Positions 5,607 to 10,229 of a stretch of 10,229 nt of DNA are shown piece after piece. The stretch lies in assembly GCA_021414185.1 (NCBI GenBank), contig JAIOOZ010000704.1, positions 1-10,229 on the forward strand, read 5' to 3'. The stretch comes from Betaproteobacteria bacterium. Its GTDB lineage: Bacteria; Pseudomonadota; Gammaproteobacteria; Burkholderiales; SG8-41. The translations under genes were made by a program, and so were the position numbers. Within the stretch, counting starts at the first letter, position 1. Every line of letters begins with the position of its first letter. The notes beneath the pieces are model-generated. The model searched no databases, was not told the DNA's origin, and was given only the letters and a program-made list of their open reading frames with translations.

Positions 5607-8600
5607 ATGGCAACCCAGCGTTTACGCCAACGGCATCCGTTCAGAGCAAAAGCGATTGCGGTCGCAGTGGGCGCCTGTTTCTCCGTTTCCGTGCAGACCG
5701 TGCTGGCGGCGCCGACCGGCGCGACAGTCGTCAGCGGCACTGCGACCGTCAGCCAGCAAGGCAATCTCACCACAGTCACCAATTCGCCGGGCGCCGTTAT
5801 TAACTGGCAGGCTTTCTCGATCGGCGCCAACGAGATTACGCGCTTCATCCAGCAGTCTGCCGCTAGCTCCGTTCTGAACCGCGTCGTCGGGGTCGATCCG
5901 TCGATCATCCTCGGCGTGCTGCAGTCGAACGGCCGCGTGCTGCTGATCAATCCGAACGGCATCGTGTTCGGCGCCGGCGCGCAGATCGACGTCGCCGGGC
6001 TGGTCGCTTCTTCGCTCAATCTGTCGAACGCCGATTTTGCCGCTGGACGTTTGCGCTTCACTGACACGCCAGGCGCCGGCAGCGTCAACAACCAGGGCGC
6101 TATCACGACGCCGACCGGCGGGCAGGTCTACCTGATCGCGCCGAACGTGCAGAACAGCGGAATCATCACCAGCCCGCAAGGCGAAATCATTCTGGCGGCA
6201 GGTCGCAGCGTTGACCTCGTCGATGCCGGCACGCCGAATCTGCGTATCGAAATCACCGCACCCGACACCCAGGCCATCAACATCGGCCAGATCATTGCGC
6301 GCAGCGGCAAGATCGGGATTTATGCCGCGCTGGTGAAGAACAGCGGCGAGATCCGCGCCGATGGCGTGGTGGTCGGCGCGAACGGCGAGATCCTGCTGCG
6401 GGCGAAACAGAACGTCACGCTGGAAAATGGCAGCGTCATCAGCGCGTCCGGGCCGACCGCGGGCAAGATCACCATACAGGCGGAATCCGGCACGGTGGCG
6501 CTGGCCGGCAGGCTCGAAGCCAACGCCACGCAGGGCAAGGGCGGCACCATCAATATTTCCGGCCAGAGCATCACCGCAGATTCCGGCGTGAACATCTCAG
6601 CCAGCGGCACCCAGGGTGGCACCGTGATTTTCACGGCCACGGGGACGGCGAGTGCGGCGGGCGCCGGCCAAATCAAACTCAATACGCCGTCCGTGCTGGT
6701 ACCAGCTGGCAATCAAATCAGCGTCGTCGGTGGACAAAGCGGTGGCGCGCTCACGGTTACCACGCCCAGCACGGGGAATACAGTTCTGCTGTCGGACGCG
6801 GCAACGATTGGCGGCGCGTCAATTGTGCAGGCCGGCGAAGGTTCGGTCGTGCTGCAGGGAACCATCGCCGTGACCGGCAGCGAAGGTCGCGGCGGCAACG
6901 TCAGTATTACCGCGCACAACGAAATTACGCTTGATGCCACCAGCCGTATTCTCGCGAATGGACAGGCCGGCGGCGAAGTGCGGGTTGAGGCGACCAAGGG
7001 CACGCTACTCGCTTCTGGTTTGATTGATGCTACCGGCAGCAACGGTCCGGGCGGCATGGTATTGCTGCTGGCGCCGCGTGTGGCTTTGTTGCGCAGGGCC
7101 ATCGTCGATGTTTCCGGTGCCGTTGGCGGCGGCCTGGCGCTCATTGGCGGCGATTTTCAGGGCCGCAATTCGCTGATACAGAACGCGAGCCGCACTTATT
7201 TCGGGTCGGATGCGATCATCCGCGCCGACGCCACCAGCTCCGGCAATGGCGGGAAAGTCATCATCTGGTCGGATGACGGCACCCAGGCTTACGGCACGAT
7301 CAGCGCCCGCGGCGGCGCGCTTTCGGGCAACGGCGGATTTGTCGAAGTCTCGGGCAAAGCGTGGCTCGATTTTTCCGCATCCGTGAACACGTCTGCGCCG
7401 CACGGCAAGTTCGGCACGCTGCTGCTCGACCCGAAGAATCTCGAAATCATCACCGGCGGCGGGGCCTTCCTTGGCAACCATTTGTTTGGGGACAATCCCG
7501 GCGGCGATTCGACCATCGATCCGGTCAATATCAATGGGCTGATGACGCCGGTATTCCTGCAGGCTGACAACAACATTACGTTCACAGACGCGATTGGCAT
7601 GACCAACGCTGGGACGTCGCTCACCGCGCAGGCAGGCAACTCGATTTTCGTCAATGCCAATATCATCACCAACAGCGGAAATATCACGCTGATCGCCAAC
7701 GAAACCACCGCAAACGGCGTGATTGCGGGCAACCGCGATCCCGGCGCGGCGGTGATTTCCATGGCCCCCGGCACTTTGATCAACGCCGGGACGGGCGACG
7801 TGCGCATTACGATGGGCACCGGGGTCGGCCACACTGGCGCCGTGGTCAGCGGCGACATCACGCTTTCGCGCATTACCGGGCGCGACATGTTCATCGAGTA
7901 CGACGGCTACAACTCGAACAGCAATATCCTGATGGCCGATGCGGCGTCGGTCATCACCGCCCGCTCGATCATCATCGATCTCTGGAACCCCACCAACGTC
8001 ACCGTTGGCGGCGGCAGTATCGGCGCTCAGTTGTTGCCGATCAAAGTTACGCCCAATGCGGCATTCGGCACCAACATCAACGTCGAGGCCCACTCGCATC
8101 TCGGGACAGGCGGCATATATATCGAGAGCACCGGCAACATGACGATAGGCGGCGCGGTGCTCTTCGCCGGGGCGGCCAAGGGTGTACAGACGATGTCGGG
8201 TGGGCCGATTGAACTAACTGCGGCGGGGACGTTAACGACTCAGGCCGGCACAGCAGTTTGCGGTTTTGGCGGCGGTACGGGCGGGCCGATTTGTGCCGGC
8301 GGAGGTGTCTACAATCCGGGCGATACGGTTTTCCTGCGCGCGGCCGACATGAACCTGCAGCGGGTCGTCAGTGGCTGGGACGTTTACCTAGCACCATACG
8401 GCAGCGGCACTGTTACCCTGGGTTCCGCGGGCGCCGGCGGCAGCCTGCACTTGTCGCAGGCCGAGGTCAATTTCGTCGATGCCTTCACGTTCAACATTGG
8501 TGATCAACTCGTATCCGGGGACGTGAATTTTGCCGGCAACCTGACGACGCCGGCGCTTTTCGGCATTCGCACCAGCGGTCACATCGCGAGCGGCGGGTTT

Positions 8601-10229
8601 ACGCTGACGGTGGGCGGAACCGGCAACGGCAACGTCGACTTGTATGCGCAGACAGGGATTCAGCTCAACATCAAAGCCGCTACGCTGTCGGCCTATAACG
8701 CGGGCGCGACAGGCAATATCAACATCGCAGAAACCAGTGTGGGTGGCGGTACGCTGACGCTCGACTCCGGCACCTCGACGGAATCACTGCGCAACGACGC
8801 TCCGGGCGGCAGCATTACCCTGACGACAACCAACCGTAACATCGTGGTCAGCAATCCGGTGCTTGCGCAGGGCGATGTGACGTTGACTGGCGCCGGGGGC
8901 TTTTCGATTGATGGCGGCGGTGTTGGCAACGGTGTCTTCGCCTATGGGCCCGATGGCCCAGGCAGCGGCACGGGTGCAACAATAACACTGGGCGGCGGCA
9001 GCGGCGGCATCCTGCTCGACAACGGTGCGGTAGTGCATGCGGAAGGCGGCGATGCCGGTTCCGGCAATGGCGGTGCTGCCAGCGTGATATTGAATTCGAC
9101 TGGCGGCAGCGGCATCACGGTCAGAAACAGCAGCATGATCACGGCGCAGGGCGGTTATGGCAGCAACGGCGATGGCGGTGCTGCCAGCGTCGCGATAACC
9201 AGCGGCACGGGCGGCATATTGCTGGATTCCAGTGCGTCGATTCACGCCTATGGTGGCGATATCGGCAGCAGTTCCTTTGGCAATGGCGGCGCGGCCAGCG
9301 TCACGTTAAACGGCAGCGGCGGCAGTATTACGCTCGATAACAGCGCGGCTATTTACGCGCATGGCGGCTACAGCGACGGCGGCGAGGGCGGTAATGGCGG
9401 TGCCGCGAATATTACGCTGACGACATCGGACGCGGGCGCCGTTATCGTCGATAACTCTGCTTTGATCGAGGCGACCGGCGGTGGAAGCTATTACGGCAAT
9501 AGCGGCGACGCGACCATTGCCTTAACCGCGGGGACCGGCGGTATTGTTATAAACAACGGCGCCACGATCAATGCCTATGGCGGGGACGGCGGAGAATCTT
9601 CGTATGCCAACGGCGGCAAGGCTTCGATCTCGCTGATCGCAAGCGGCGATGTCCTGGTGCTCAACAACAGCAACATCAAGGCCGACGGCGGGGATGGCGG
9701 TGAATGGGGTGGCAATGGCGGCGCCGCCGATATTCTGCTCAAGAGCACCGCCGGTTCGGTGCTCGTTGACCATTCCGCGGTCTATGCGTACGGCGGAGAC
9801 AGCAACTACTATGGCGACGGCGGCAATGCCAGCGTGACCCTGCAGGCGACCGGCGGGATTGGCGGGATTACCGTGATCGCCGACGGCGGGGAAGTAACGT
9901 CGGTCCACGCCACGGGCGGGTACGCCTACGACGGCTACGGGGGATCCGGCACGATATTGCTGACCAGCACGTCCGGCCCAATTCTGATCGATGGCGACGA
10001 TATTCGGGCCTGGGGCGGCAACAGCAACTACGGTCCTGGCGGCAATGCCGGCGTGACGTTGACGGCGGGCGGCGACATCACGCTGCAAAATGGCGCCTTG
10101 GTCAGGGCAGATGCCGGTAGCGGTCATTACAGCGGATTCGGCACGGTCGATATCGATACGCCGCTCGCGGCGGTAAACATCACAAGCACCGGCGGCAAGG
10201 TCACCATCTCTTCATCGACAGTGGAGGCG
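5607..10229 (+). CDS. Filamentous-haemagglutinin-like TPS exoprotein (TpsA), 3' partial
   Basis: This is a very large secreted protein of the two-partner (type Vb) secretion class, expected to cross the inner membrane by Sec and the outer membrane through a TpsB/FhaC-like pore. The frame stays open for 1541 codons to the right edge, so the C-terminus is unseen. Residues 1–35 are a signal peptide: arginine-rich start, hydrophobic AIAVAVGACF, cleavage near VLA-AP. Residues of about 36–280 form the TPS (haemagglutination-activity) domain with NPNGI at 115–119, VAGLVASSLNLSN and GQVYLIAPNV. Gly/Ser/Thr/Asn-rich beta-helix follows. GGKVIIW at 548–554 through LLLDPKN at 605–611 is a module commonly seen in this family. 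Residues 612–1128 are further beta-helix with a lone Cys885/Cys896 pair; 1129 to about 1517 is a repeat array. It may be an adhesin, a biofilm matrix protein, or the stem of a contact-dependent toxin; the C-terminus would decide. No TpsB or immunity gene is visible. Confidence 0.9.
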   Translation, partial: MATQRLRQRHPFRAKAIAVAVGACFSVSVQTVLAAPTGATVVSGTATVSQQGNLTTVTNSPGAVINWQAFSIGANEITRFIQQSAASSVLNRVVGVDPSIILGVLQSNGRVLLINPNGIVFGAGAQIDVAGLVASSLNLSNADFAAGRLRFTDTPGAGSVNNQGAITTPTGGQVYLIAPNVQNSGIITSPQGEIILAAGRSVDLVDAGTPNLRIEITAPDTQAINIGQIIARSGKIGIYAALVKNSGEIRADGVVVGANGEILLRAKQNVTLENGSVISASGPTAGKITIQAESGTVALAGRLEANATQGKGGTINISGQSITADSGVNISASGTQGGTVIFTATGTASAAGAGQIKLNTPSVLVPAGNQISVVGGQSGGALTVTTPSTGNTVLLSDAATIGGASIVQAGEGSVVLQGTIAVTGSEGRGGNVSITAHNEITLDATSRILANGQAGGEVRVEATKGTLLASGLIDATGSNGPGGMVLLLAPRVALLRRAIVDVSGAVGGGLALIGGDFQGRNSLIQNASRTYFGSDAIIRADATSSGNGGKVIIWSDDGTQAYGTISARGGALSGNGGFVEVSGKAWLDFSASVNTSAPHGKFGTLLLDPKNLEIITGGGAFLGNHLFGDNPGGDSTIDPVNINGLMTPVFLQADNNITFTDAIGMTNAGTSLTAQAGNSIFVNANIITNSGNITLIANETTANGVIAGNRDPGAAVISMAPGTLINAGTGDVRITMGTGVGHTGAVVSGDITLSRITGRDMFIEYDGYNSNSNILMADAASVITARSIIIDLWNPTNVTVGGGSIGAQLLPIKVTPNAAFGTNINVEAHSHLGTGGIYIESTGNMTIGGAVLFAGAAKGVQTMSGGPIELTAAGTLTTQAGTAVCGFGGGTGGPICAGGGVYNPGDTVFLRAADMNLQRVVSGWDVYLAPYGSGTVTLGSAGAGGSLHLSQAEVNFVDAFTFNIGDQLVSGDVNFAGNLTTPALFGIRTSGHIASGGFTLTVGGTGNGNVDLYAQTGIQLNIKAATLSAYNAGATGNINIAETSVGGGTLTLDSGTSTESLRNDAPGGSITLTTTNRNIVVSNPVLAQGDVTLTGAGGFSIDGGGVGNGVFAYGPDGPGSGTGATITLGGGSGGILLDNGAVVHAEGGDAGSGNGGAASVILNSTGGSGITVRNSSMITAQGGYGSNGDGGAASVAITSGTGGILLDSSASIHAYGGDIGSSSFGNGGAASVTLNGSGGSITLDNSAAIYAHGGYSDGGEGGNGGAANITLTTSDAGAVIVDNSALIEATGGGSYYGNSGDATIALTAGTGGIVINNGATINAYGGDGGESSYANGGKASISLIASGDVLVLNNSNIKADGGDGGEWGGNGGAADILLKSTAGSVLVDHSAVYAYGGDSNYYGDGGNASVTLQATGGIGGITVIADGGEVTSVHATGGYAYDGYGGSGTILLTSTSGPILIDGDDIRAWGGNSNYGPGGNAGVTLTAGGDITLQNGALVRADAGSGHYSGFGTVDIDTPLAAVNITSTGGKVTISSSTVEA
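8991..10158 (+). repeat. Tandem array of about 11 imperfect 99–120 bp coding repeats
   Basis: Inside the exoprotein gene, residues 1129 to about 1517 repeat a pattern that runs: GG-I-LDNSA (strand), an I/V-x-A turn, YGGD, a variable loop rich in Gly, Ser, Tyr, Asn and Asp, then GNGGAASV-L (strand). Unit starts read from the sequence are 8991, 9096, 9201, 9312, 9423, 9528, 9639, 9744, 9846, 9966 and 10065, giving lengths of 35, 35, 37, 37, 35, 37, 35, 34, 40 and 33 residues and a degenerate last unit. All length changes are multiples of three, so the frame is kept. The strand motifs are conserved and the loops differ in every copy. This is consistent with coils of a right-handed beta-helix carrying surface loops. 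Units 1 and 2 still share long identical DNA, which suggests fairly recent duplication. Confidence 0.85.

Noticed and set aside
7005..8099. Minus-strand open frames opposite the exoprotein gene, including 7005–8099 and 9522–10127
   Set aside because: The + strand frame is continuous and carries family motifs. The antisense frames mirror its Gly/Ala/Asn-rich codons and have no start signals or domains.
9000..10130. RTX-type calcium-binding nonapeptides in the glycine-rich loops
   Set aside because: The loops have many GG and D residues but do not keep the GGxGxDxUx pattern or a nine-residue period. The period is 33–40 residues with beta-helix strands.
8991..10158. A CRISPR array or tandem satellite
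   Set aside because: The repeats are 99–120 bases, imperfect, in frame and conserved mainly at protein level, so they are coding repeats and not CRISPR repeats with spacers.

Overview
The window is GC-rich, densely coded DNA from what looks like a betaproteobacterium. The main reason is the order hisZ–purA–rnr–rlmB, all on the + strand. A HisZ-type regulatory subunit next to adenylosuccinate synthetase is, from general knowledge, typical of Betaproteobacteria, where the block usually follows hfq–hflX–hflK–hflC. I cannot name a species from the sequence.

Positions 1–5495 form the conserved housekeeping block. hisZ (histidine biosynthesis, cut by the left edge) and purA (AMP synthesis) lie 34 bases apart, probably in one transcript. 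About 150 bases follow that do not look ordinary: a dyad built from four copies of a GGATTC word, then a 60-base relic matching the 3' half of a tRNA-Leu(CAG) gene in antisense orientation. The relic runs straight into the 5' end of rnr (RNase R), so the true rnr start is unclear. rlmB (23S rRNA G2251 2'-O-methyltransferase) follows rnr after 19 bases, the usual pairing of RNA-quality and rRNA-maturation functions.

Positions 5496–5606 are a short leader. From 5607 to the right edge a single frame stays open for 1541 codons and continues beyond the window. It encodes the N-terminal part of a very large secreted filamentous-haemagglutinin-like protein (TpsA of two-partner secretion): signal peptide, haemagglutination-activity/TPS domain with an NPNGI motif, a conserved module ending in LLLDPKN, a long beta-helical stem, and an array of about eleven imperfect 33–40-residue repeats with glycine/tyrosine/asparagine-rich variable loops. 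Neither the partner outer-membrane transporter (TpsB) nor the protein's C-terminus is in view, so a choice between adhesin and contact-dependent toxin cannot be made here.

The most unusual parts are the repeat array, the lone cysteine pair in the exoprotein, and the tRNA-Leu relic at the start of rnr. No stretch longer than about 150 bases lacks a gene. I see no CRISPR array, transposase, integrase or rRNA.
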